A DNA stretch of 64,000 bases, taken from Paragorgia papillata. Lineage: Eukaryota; Cnidaria; Anthozoa; Scleralcyonacea; Coralliidae. Each line of letters starts with the position of its first letter. Position 1 is the stretch's first letter. Location: positions 1,798,001 to 1,862,000 of the forward strand of contig JAWNZC010000408.1 of the NCBI GenBank assembly GCA_035771165.1, written 5' to 3'. The position numbers and the translations under genes were made by a program. The notes beneath the pieces were generated by a model. The model had not been told where the DNA came from. It worked only from the letters and a program-made list of their open reading frames with translations, and ran no database searches. Of the stretch, positions 22,355-64,000 are shown piece after piece.

Positions 22355-22599
22355 ATCTGGTTGTAAAAATGAGGATCAACCTAAAATATACAAAACAATT
22401 TGATTTTAAAAACACTTTGACAGCTTAAAAAAGCCAATTCACCATCCAGTTGCTACTCTACAGTGTTACTAACAGTGTTCTACTCCTAACAACTGCACAA
22501 AAAATTATACTCTTAAACAATAAAATGGAATATAAACTAATCTGCCTTACAACCTGTACATGGGGAAAAAAAGATTTATACACTCAATTAAGTACAGTC

Positions 22600-24580
22600 A
22601 GTAAGCCACTTGCAGAGTAGCCATATACTGTACACCTGTTTTCCCCACCGCAGTGTTTACAGTACTCGCCTAGGTGGGAGCTTGGTACTAGAAGCTGAGA
22701 TCTTGGCAACAAGTGAGAAAACCTTTCCCCATATCATTGCTGGCTGTTTGAGGTGCGCGATCGTGCATGCACCTTGACTCATTAAGATGCGCATTTTGCC
22801 ATGTGCCTCATTTGTTTTGAGAGTATGAAATTGCGCACCTCGTGTTTACCACTAAGCGACTTTTTGCGTGAACAGATTCTCAACATTTAGACTAATTATT
22901 ATAGAAAACAAATCGTTGTCTAGCCACAGGTGTTGCGGACAATGTAACATTGCAATGAGTCAAATTTCAAATGACTGATTTAATGCTAATCAAAGGAAAT
23001 GATAACTACTGGTCAGGCGAACAAGCGCAAGGAAATTCTTCACCGTGCATTGGAAATGTACATGGAAAAAAAACACAAAGTTCAACTCGACACCAACACC
23101 ATGGATGAAGAAACTCTGTCTAAAAAGAGTAGACTTGAGAAAGATGTCATAGACAACGAAGAAACGTCAAGCTCGTCCGAAAGCGGAGGAGTCAGAAGAC
23201 AGCAATATTGACATTGACATTTAAATTACGATGAAATTGTAAATATTGTAAAAACACATACATACATTATATACTGTACCTACCAATTTCGTTTAAATTC
23301 CACTATGTTAAAAAAAAAATATTTTCCGCATAAATTTTTACTCAGTTTTGTCAGTGTTATATCTAGTCTCTATAGGCGTAGTTTTTGACCGTTTTGCAAT
23401 CGCACACCTGACGTTAATAAGGTGCACGATATCCCATGCCCCTGTAAAAAATGCATATGGCCAGGTCTGATATAAGTGAGTAAGTTCATAACTGAGGCAT
23501 ACTAAAATAATTTTTTTATATTTGTTGTTTTTTGTCACTTTCGTTGATCATATCATTATCATAATCATCTCAAACATAACTCACTGTTAAATTTATAATT
23601 ATAAAATAAAGTGTCCTAGACTGTGATTGGCCAGCTACTGACAGGCCCCATGCATTTGTAAGTCAGTATGGAATTAAAATGGCATGAAATGGTGTACAGT
23701 TGTAGGATGTCATCACCTATAGTGGAAAAACTGTCCAACTTTTAGCTTGCTTTATTCTTCTTATTTTTTTAAAACAAATAAAATATATCACTCCTGTACA
23801 TATGTACATTACAAAGATATGTTGACAACCTTGCAGTTCAACTCAACTTCTTTCATGTATAAATGACATCAAATGTACCTTTATAAACTCTTATAATACG
23901 TAATATGCAGTGGCACGTGCAACTACTGGGTGGGAAGGGTGGATAAACCCCATGGGCCCTGAGCAAAAGGAATTAATTAGGGGCCCCGAGCATTTGTGAT
24001 GTCATTATTATTATCATGTCATGACATTATATTATTATCATGTCTTCCAACTATGTTGTTATGTTGTGTTGTTTCAGACTGCTGACATAAAACATCAACG
24101 TAGAGGGTATTTACCCCAAAAAATCTTTGGCAAGAAGTGCCCTTATTAGCATATGCAGTGTGCACTGACTTTTTACCCAATCCACAGAGATTGGGTAAAA
24201 TGTCTGCGCACAGACTAATGCGGAATGGAATGTTATGAATCTATTCAAATAATCTGCCCACTTTAATAACAGATTTTGAATCGGAGTGCAAGTGATTAGA
24301 TTTTGCTCAAAAGTGCCCTCAAAGTGCAGGAAATGCCATTTCAGAGACCCTAGATTCAAAAATTTTCCGCCCTAGAAATGCGGTCACTAAATCAGAAAGG
24401 GCCCTCGAAAGTAATCAATCCCACAGGGCCCCAGATGCCTAGTTGCGGCACTGGTAATATGTCTAGAACTTATGTTTTATTTGTTAAACAAAACAAAATT
24501 AAAAGTTTATCCTGGGAAATTGGGTAACTTGGCTGATGGGGTAACTAATTGCCTTCATCCATATAAAGAGGTCCTAAAGG
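22600..24580. mobile_element. Diverged MITE copy with insertions
   Basis: Left (22625-22735), middle (23515-23600) and right (24500-24575) parts match the element at 4366-4700 (CCACCGCAGTGTTTA, GTCACTTTCGTTG, GGTAACTTGGCTGA). A plus-strand frame at 22999-23211 with an acidic Ser-rich end is in the gap; a one-base shift near 23183 would extend it to ESEDSNIDIDI and a stop. I cannot assign it. Confidence 0.45.
23908..24453. mobile_element. hAT-like MITE
   Basis: The termini CAGTGGCACGTGCAACTA and TAGTTGCGGCACTG are flanked by a perfect 8-bp duplication GTAATATG (23900-23907 and 24454-24461). It carries no transposase. Confidence 0.85.
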
Positions 24581-24999
24581 GGGTGTTTAGCCTGAGGCTA
24601 GTCAGTATGAACCAAATCTCAGGCTGAACTCATGAAAACAATCTACAATAAAAAAACACAACAACCAACCTAGTGTATTATTAAAGTCAGGCTGACTTGA
24701 ATTCAGGCCAGCCCAATTCTTCATGTACAGTATAAATATATGCTTGAATTTTTAATTTGATATTTATATATCAAAATAAAAATTCAAGCACTTATTTGCT
24801 TGGCTACTGGAATCGTACTTAACATCTATTTTGTAAAACAACTTTGTCCACAAGTGTTTAAATGCTTACAAATTATCCATTTAAGTATTCCATTGGCCCA
24901 CATGAAGCAACGATAGAGTGTTGTGAATTTGACAGCTATTAAAATACCTAATTGTCTAAAAATGGCTACAGGACACCGTAGTGAAGAGTGAATAGTCTT

Positions 25000-27120
25000 T
25001 ATTTTGTATTTGGGGCAAAGCTACTAAAACAGAAACTAAAGTAAATAAGACATGTCCAAGTTATTTGAAAAGCATTTCCGACGACGTGTGTTGAAATTTT
25101 CAAATATTCCGGTCGACCAGTGTTTTTGTGTGAACTATAACAAACTTTTCAAAGTTAATCTATGTTGGCATTTGAAAGTAAAACAAATTCATAGACAACG
25201 TAAATATCACCATTTTTTAAGTACCCTGTTCGTTATGTCGAACCTCAAAGTGAAAGGTTTAAAGCGAACCGACGAGGAATACGGTACTTCCCCGTCGCGT
25301 TTCAACGACGTATGCCGTAATGAAATCTGGCTAGGGAGGATTTCTATAAACGACCATTGTATACACGAACGTCGACTACATTTAGAAGATTCATTGCCTT
25401 CCTTGCTCTGAAGTATTTCCCAACCCTAAAACAACAGGCCCGCTATGTCGATTCATGTAAAAATTCCACATTTCACGCAACATTGAACCGTACATCTCGT
25501 GTTAAGCGCTCGACATGAGTGGCAATTTTTAGATGGCGAAATCACGGAACGCTCTCTTCTCTTCTTCTAATTTATATGATATAGATACGAAACTACGTCG
25601 GTTTTTACACTTACCCGGGCTTGTTGATCTGAAAGTTTCTTTGGCTTTGGCCAGAAGGACTACACATCGAAAGGTGTAGCGATCGTCCGTCACTACATGA
25701 AAGAGATTTTATATTTAGCTGAAACGAACGCCACAAGGAAAACTTGAGCATTCCAAATTTGGTATGCACCGGAAAAGCCGCTTCCGTTTGTCTCAAACCA
25801 GTTTATGCCTGCCCTGCACGATGTCCACGATCGACAGGTCACACAAGCTGACACAATGAGACGGCAGTCAAAACAATCGATCATTTTTTTAGAAATAGTT
25901 TTTCTTATTGTCTTTCTTTGTTGCGTTTCAATTTATTTTAGTATACAGTTAAGATGTTATGTGGCGATTAGATTGAGGTGGTTGTGTGTAAAAAGCTAAC
26001 TCGAAAAGGCACAATGTTTATATATTTCAGTAATTTTGAAAGATAAAAAATAAATAAATAAATGTGATTTCGAGTGCAATACGGAAACGAGTATATAGTG
26101 CCCTTTTTCAAAGGGTTTTGAGATTGCCTTCAGGCTCAAATCGCTCGACTCAACAAATCGAAAATGACGTTGTTGTGCTTGATCATATCAGCTTCGTGAC
26201 GTCATCTTTGCAACTACATGGACCTCAACACACTAAACATCACAAGACCAAATTCTTTCGATAATCTCGATGATTTTCTCTATATAACTCACATTTATCT
26301 GTACATAACTTTACGTCATAGCTTATCTAGCTCATTTACATATCAAACAATTCTAATTAACTTGTGAACGAAGTGAAATATAGAAAAACTGTTAAAGTAA
26401 TTCTTTATTATTTTTTGGCGATCTTGGAGATCAGAGAGCAAACTTATTTTTCATTTCATTTCCTAATTATCTACGAGTGTCTTGTTTGTACGTATTGTTT
26501 GCATGAGCACCAGAACAAAGATGGCGGATGGCACCTTTAACACTCGGATGAAGTTTTGTATATTAGAAGTGATAGTCCCGAAATGACGTCACACAGACTG
26601 TTAGTACAAAAACACAAATCTTGATGAAAATCAAGTTTATTTTCAACAGAAAAAAGTATTGAAATAGTTAGGGTTGGGATAAGGAATAGGTGATATGAAA
26701 ATTTGGGATTCCTATAATTATTATGAAACTTCAGACGAACACTCAGAACTGTTCAAGACAACTGATATTGGCGACTCTTGGATGGTGCATGCAAAACAGT
26801 GCAAAGCTGGAGCAAATTAACGTGCAAGTAATACTTGGCATTTCATTGATGTCACTCGGTTAAACTGCACTGATTTTGCAAGGATTAATTTTAAGTGAAG
26901 GAAAATTTTGACCAAAACTGCGCGAGAATTATATCACTATTTTATACCAAGTTCCATAACAGTACCATTTCTAGGATATGTTTTTTTATCATTTTTGCGT
27001 CTACAGGTTGCGTTTACGTACGCAACCGGTGTAGCACTATGCCAGCAGTATGGATGTTTCTATGACTGACTATGTTTTGTCAAGCCACAGCCGCCCAAGC
27101 GCGTGAAATAACAAGCGATC
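25000..27120. other. Intergenic, mostly unrecognised
   Basis: A plus-strand frame at 25052-25411 has no recognisable motifs. Bases 26290-26440 hold a fragment of the GACGTCA MITE family (ACATATCAAACAATTCTAAT). Nothing else can be named. Confidence 0.4.
25615..25830 (-). other. Possible 5' untranslated exon of the Kelch-like gene
   Basis: A strong donor CCGG|GTAAGT on the minus strand ends at 25615 in relatively CpG-rich DNA upstream of the Kelch-like start codon. An AG acceptor lies directly before the ATG (exon start 22356). Any frame open through this exon is not in phase with that ATG, so it would be non-coding. The 5' limit is arbitrary. No transcript evidence is available. Confidence 0.3.
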
Positions 27121-27126
27121 GAACTA

Positions 27127-27560
27127 CAGTCGAAGCTCTCCTTGCGACCACTCTCGTAAGCGACCAGCTCTAGTTGCGACCTCCCTCACGAAACCCCGTT
27201 TAAATTCCCTATTAAACTCTGTTACTAAAAGCTTTCGTATAAGCGACCACTCCCGTAAGCGACCGCGACCACCTTTCAGATTTACAAACGTAACTGAGTT
27301 TTTGTTTTTGTTTTTAAGCACCGCTGTGCTAAAAAGCAATTTGATAATTTTAATACAGTAATGTGATTATAAAATGCATAACAATAAAGTATTGTTGTTT
27401 CCGGCTGGTTGCCAGAATAGAAACGCAGTGTTTTTCTGGTCAAATATCTCCTATTTCAGTGGGTGGTCGTATATGAGAACGAATTCTGGTAAGCGACCAG
27501 TTCTAGTTGCGACCACTTTTTACAGTTCCCGAGGGTGGTCGCTTACGAGAGCTTCAACTG
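27127..27560. mobile_element. TA-flanked mariner-like MITE
   Basis: The ends CAGTCGAAGCTCTCCTTGCG and GAGAGCTTCAACTG are inverted with TA duplications. Internal AAGCGACCA/GTGGTCGCTT words repeat in both directions. Confidence 0.78.
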
Positions 27561-27562
27561 TA

Positions 27563-28633
27563 CCAGTAAACTCGTTTTCAGGACCGCCGTGATAATTACA
27601 TGCAAGCAGCACCTTGTCGACGCGTGTACGCTGTGCGTACCTATGTTTTTTGTTCGACTCTGTTTTGAATTGTTGAATTTTGGGATCTCAGAAACAAAAC
27701 TATGTAAGATTATCAATTATATGTATAGTTTTTCAGTGAAGAACTGAATGAACCCAAATAAACCATATCTATAGACAGTCTAGACATGCACATGTGCAAC
27801 CTAAACATGGCATTTGACTGATCCCGTCCTACATCGTCTATATTGTGGCCTATATTATATTGCATTTGTGGCAATTAGCCAAGTACAGTACATTATAATA
27901 TACATCATGTCACACCCCCACCTCCCGCATGCAGAAGCTTTAGTTTTGTGTGCCAAAATTATGAGCAAAATTCAGCCTGAGAAGGAAATCCGGCTTGAAG
28001 TCTCACAGGCTTGGACTTGCCATTTTGCCTTTGAACAATGCATGGGCAGCCTTCAGTTGTTCTACGAATATATATTCAATCATTGTTCTATAAATTATGA
28101 CAAAATGGCACGGTGACCAGTTCAAACCAGACTATGACAATCCGTCCGGTACATTCCGGCATTAGCCTCTTCCACAGGCACCTCTATAAATTTTAGAAGA
28201 AAAGTCAGAAGAGAATCATATATTTTTGGCGTTGGGTTGCGCCTGTGTTATCAGTTGGGGCCGCGCGTTTTCGGAAGATCGCTCGAGCTGCTGTGATTTT
28301 GAAACTTGCCCGCATATAAACCAAATTTGCTGAAAGAAGAATTTAGTTTATGGATGCAAAATAATCAAAGATTATCCTATAGCTTGCGACTGAGGAAAGA
28401 ATTTCGTAAGGCGAGTTAGCCTGGTCAGTTAAGCTAGCCCAGCTCACGTCACTCTATATTTCGCGGAGCTATATATAATCTCACACCATCAAAGGCCGAT
28501 CTCATGCAGCTATACTGTAGGTATTTTATATATTAGTAATCTTTAGGTTATTCTGAGCAAAATTGCAATATATCTTGACGTTCCAAAATTTCGACTTTAT
28601 GGACTTTTTTGCTGTCAAAGTTGGTATATACTT
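27563..28633. other. Intergenic, nothing recognised
   Basis: I see no exon, repeat structure or RNA gene that I can support in this stretch. Confidence 0.4.
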
Positions 28634-28902
28634 ACCCTGCGAGTCAGAGCCCCTTTCCGACCTAACAAACTCGATCTTCGCCCCAAGTTTGGGGCGAGTC
28701 AGTCAGGTTTTAAACTGGTCAAACAAGTTCTAGTTTACGAACACGCCTAAGCAGGAAAATAGGAAGTGACGCGCTAGAGCTTGGGCCCAAAATAGCATCT
28801 TGGCAACTGTTCACGCATGCTCAAAAAGAAATATAGAATTTATTGGGAGAGCCCACTTTCCCCCGAAGCTTGCGTAGGTCGGAAAGGGGCTCTCGGCAGG
28901 GT
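28634..28902. mobile_element. Inverted-repeat element, intact copy
   Basis: TACCCTGCGAGTCAGAGCCCC and GGGGCTCTCGGCAGGGTA are the inverted ends. The interior matches the split copy at 771-3170. Confidence 0.7.
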
Positions 28903-29036
28903 AGTTTATTAAACTATACTTATACCAAAAGGGACGTCTGAAAAGGAATGAGCCTTTCGGAAAGAAACGGTGTTAAAGCTAGTGATTATAAACTCAAATA
29001 AGATATTACTGATATGGATTCTAAAGTGAATAGTTG

Positions 29037-29400
29037 AATGCCAAAATATTTATCTTATTTGTTGCTATATTGAGGTTTGTATTTCCAAAATGGTAATCGG
29101 GATGACGTCAATGCATGTAGGCATTTGTGTGTTTTTTTTCTTTTCTTATGATAAATCGCTTGAAGATTTTAATAAAAAAAATGATAAAGCGCTTGAAGAT
29201 TTGAATGAAAAAAATGATAAAATACAGAATATTCTATTCAAGTATTCCATTAACATGTGAATGGGTAATATTTGTCGTGTAACGGAACGTTGTATATGCA
29301 AATTATGCCTACATAGACGTCATGTCATTACCATTTTGGAAATACAAACCACAATATAACAACAAATTAAAGTTCAAATCAAATAATTTGGCATTCAACT
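29037..29400. mobile_element. GACGTCA-containing palindromic MITE
   Basis: Arms of about 90 bases contain GGTTTGTATTTCCAAAATGG and AGACGTCATGTC. The centre includes two ATGATAAA-GCGCTTGAAGATTT units. Confidence 0.75.
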
Positions 29401-29601
29401 ATACACATTAAATAGAATCCATTTTCAGTATCATATTTGGGTTTATAATATTTGGGTTTATAAGCACTTTAAATTATCTGCGTTATTGCATAAATACAAG
29501 AAATGACGAGAAAGACGTATAGTACTTTTGTATAAAAACTCTTTCTTTCCGAAAGATCGACCATTCCTTAACTTGCGGTAAGTAGTTGTTACCAACTTTA
29601 A

Positions 29602-30131
29602 CCCTGTTTATACACGGCCAAAATTTAAGCGGGATCTGAGCCACATCTGACTTTAAGCGGGCTTAAAATGTCCGTGTAAACAGATCGATCGGCGTAAATT
29701 AATCGCGATTAGTTTGCACCACCTCAAGGAGGTGGATTAAACTGAGCACGATCAGTTAATCGCGCTTAACTTGGCCGTGTAAACGCAACGGGATCGAAAA
29801 ACGCTTGCTATTAATACGGTGTTATTAATACGATAAAATGCACTTTTTTGCCCTGCTGTAGAAGCTTCCATCTCGCTATTCTTTGTTCCTTTGTTTGTTT
29901 CTTTCTTTTAGCTATTACTCTTTCTCGTGTACCGATGTCTTCCGTTGTTCTTTGACGCACGCTACCCATACGAAGCTTCCAAAACCAAAAATATAGCTCG
30001 TCCGCCATGTTGAATAATGGTGTACGTGTTTTAGTAAGGGATTATTAAATGACTGTGTAAACGCACCAAGGTGGCGCATTTTAAGCACGCTTAACTTAAG
30101 CGTGCTTAAATTTTGGCCGTGTAAACAGGGC
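29602..30131. mobile_element. MITE with CCCTGTTTAYACACGGCC ends and a relic frame
   Basis: The inverted ends CCCTGTTTATACACGGCC and GGCCGTGTAAACAGGG enclose TTTAAGCG-type repeats. At 30008-29811 (-) a frame starts MADELYFWFWKLRMGSVRQR and has a very basic centre (KRKKQTKEQRIARWKLLQQ). It could be a first exon left from a Harbinger-like transposase. Confidence 0.65.
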
Positions 30132-30162
30132 TTTTGACATACAGCATAAAAGTCTGTGAACA

Positions 30163-30280
30163 TGAAATTTTGGAACGACAATATATATTGCAATTTTGCT
30201 CAAGCCGGAACCGAAAGATTAAAAATATGTAAAATCGCCACAGATGAGATTGGCGGCTTTAATATTACTACCCATGCATA
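30163..30280. repeat. Dispersed repeat shared with 41281-41392
   Basis: GAAATTTTGGAACGACAATA and TATTGCAATTTTGCTC recur at 41281 with small changes. The identity of the parent element is unknown. Bases 30365-31494 show nothing else. Confidence 0.6.
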
Positions 30281-31494
30281 TGCATGCAATGTGGGGTTCA
30301 TGTACAATCATGGAAATAATATACGTAGACGTCTTATGAAAAGCATGTCCTTTTAGCATTGTTGGAGGCCAGTTGTTAAAGATTTAAATATTCACTGCCA
30401 AAATAGTTTGAAATAGTCCCCCCTTCCCCCCAAACACAATGTTGATCATAACATAAACCTCTGGATGTGATTTCACGCACACATCAACATTGTATAGGGG
30501 GGAGGGGGGAAACATTCGGGAAATTATTAGATAGTCTACGAATTAATTTCCATGATTGTAGAGACATCTCCAAGTGCCATATGGTCTTCCGCCCAAGCTC
30601 GATCAGTCAGTAATTTTCAGGTTTTAGTCAGTTCAACCGCTTGACAGCTCTGTAATCCTCCATAAAACTGAACGATCGACTATTTTTAATATAAAAGTGT
30701 GAAGTTTCAAAGGTATAGCTGTCGCGGTCACAGCATGGCATGCAGCGAAATACTCTCCTGTCGTCTCAGCGTTTCGACTTATGAGGAAGAACAAAGTTTT
30801 TCTTGCCCCTTCCTATACTAGATAATATTCTAATCAGTCCGATGTCTCCAGCTGATTAAGAATCGTGCATGCCGTCTGGAATGTCGGAAACGAAATATTG
30901 TAAATCATAACATATTAATTTAGCCGCAAAACTGTCAGATTCAACATGTCTTTTTTGAGGAATTTTTACTGGGGGCGGGGCAAAATTTCTTGAAACCTTC
31001 ATTGGTGAGAATCGTTCAGTCTACATTATTAAAGTGTCTATAAAACTCGTTGGAATATATGTTGTTTTAATAAACAGAAAAGTATAGCAGGAGCATTCAC
31101 CAAAAAATTCAAGGAAATCGACGAAGACGTATAGTCTTTTGTCATGGCTAATTCATTTCTGGAGAAATTTGGGTTCTCGGTAACAAAATTTTCACTTCAT
31201 ATAGACACTTTAAAGAAACATTGAAACTAGAAGAACCTATGCTGAATTCTTTATACAGTCAGTAACTCGTCTTAGTATATGGCACAGTAAAATTACCAAA
31301 ATAAGAAATATATTATTTGCGGGATGGGGCCCTTCTATTGAACAGTATACGTCATTTGAAATTGTTAAATGTTTAATTAATTTACAATTCAAACATTTAA
31401 GATTGAAAGCTGTATTGGCATATCTCATATGTAACAAAAATAAAATAATACGACAACATCTCTCTGCCTCAGCTTAAGGGTATCTAGATATTTT

Positions 31495-31500
31495 TTTATT
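31495..31500 (-). promoter_or_regulatory. Candidate poly(A) signal for DNAI4
   Basis: AATAAA on the minus strand lies about 172 bases past the DNAI4 stop codon in an A/T-rich tract. It is a plausible 3' end signal, but the motif is common by chance in such DNA. Confidence 0.35.
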
Positions 31501-31671
31501 TTTTCCGCGCTCATTAGAGTTATTCCGTGCGTCGTCAAACATAAAATACCTAACAACACCGCTTGATGTCCAGTATACTATAACACTGTATGAATGCATG
31601 TATAGGTACGTGGGGTTTCGATCACTGTCTATTAACATCTTATGACGCTGAATGTCCTATATTAAAGTCAA

Positions 31672-63543
<31,872 letters not shown>

Positions 63544-63595
63544 CTGATGTATGGTAAAGTTCATAGAAAATGAAAAACACGCATAGGTAAGGACC

Positions 63596-63873
63596 CAAAT
63601 GTCCCAGTGTACCCGAATGTCCCAGTGTACCCGAATGTCCCAGTGTACCTGAATGTCCCAGTGTATACCTGAATGTCCCGGTGTACCCGAATGTCCAAGT
63701 GTACCCCGGTGTACCCGAATGTCCAAGTGTACATGAATGTCCCAGTGTACCCGAACGTCCCAGTGTACCTGAATGTCCCAGTGTACCCGAATGTGTCCCG
63801 GTGTACCTGAATGTCCAAGTGTACCCGAATGTCCCGGTGTACCCGAATGTCCCAGTGTACCCGAATGTCCAAT
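63596..63873. repeat. 18-bp minisatellite
   Basis: About 15 units of GTCCCAGTGTACCCGAAT and variants lie about 50 bases upstream of the DNAI4 exon at 63543. The minus strand stays open through it, but the units vary in length, so coding is doubtful. Confidence 0.9.
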
Positions 63874-64000
63874 GTGCTCAGCAAGCGTGAAAGTGCACAA
63901 ACGTGAACAAAAACATAGAACGAAGACTTTGGCCGCGTTTCCATACAATTTATTTCTAGAGACTATACGTTTAGACGAACTTTTTGTCGAAAAATCGAAC

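Noticed and set aside
25052..25411. A 119-codon plus-strand frame near the Kelch-like promoter region
   Set aside because: There is no recognisable domain, neighbouring exon or conserved pattern; length alone is not convincing.

Overview
The window looks like nuclear DNA of a marine invertebrate, most likely a cnidarian and probably an anthozoan. It is AT-rich and carries two intron-rich animal genes. Their exons join cleanly across GT-AG introns with matching phase. The spaces between exons are packed with miniature inverted-repeat transposable elements (MITEs), a non-LTR retrotransposon fragment and long microsatellites. The species is an inference; the two gene families are read from their encoded protein motifs.

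Both genes lie on the minus strand. The upstream one (63543 down to 31672) is the 3' part of the axonemal dynein intermediate chain DNAI4 (WDR78). Fifteen exons (one of them a tentative microexon) cover a divergent N-terminal part, most of the WD40 propeller and the natural stop codon. The 5' end runs off the right edge. One propeller blade expected between 43674 and 39268 was not found. The downstream gene (22354 down to 10493) is a Kelch-like BTB-BACK-Kelch protein. It has its start codon and eight coding exons, and ends inside the sixth Kelch repeat with no final exon recognised in the remaining 10.5 kb. A possible non-coding first exon ends at 25615. The genes have unrelated cellular jobs: ciliary motility and probable CUL3 ubiquitin-ligase substrate adaptor.

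Layout: 1-10492 is a mosaic of nested DNA transposons with no recognised gene. 10493-22356 is the Kelch-like gene; its introns hold a TTA-flanked MITE with a second MITE inside it, a palindromic MITE split by a LINE fragment, and a purine-only minisatellite of about 560 bp. 22357-31671 is intergenic, with MITEs and the possible 5' exon. 31672-63543 is the DNAI4 gene, with introns full of MITEs, two 0.3-kb copies of a GGGTTT repeat, and tetranucleotide arrays. 63544-64000 holds an 18-bp minisatellite and the start of another MITE-like sequence.

Many transposons can be delimited exactly from perfect target-site duplications (TSDs): six hAT-like (8 bp, CAG termini), two further 8-bp-TSD elements, two Mutator-like (9-10 bp TSD), several TA-flanked mariner-like, and many TTA/TAA-flanked PIF/Harbinger-like MITEs. 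The most unusual observations are: short relic reading frames conserved inside MITEs; a group of TTA/TAA-flanked MITEs with similar termini but unrelated repetitive interiors; an exact 31-bp copy of a DNAI4 exon segment in the neighbouring intron; and the missing propeller exon.
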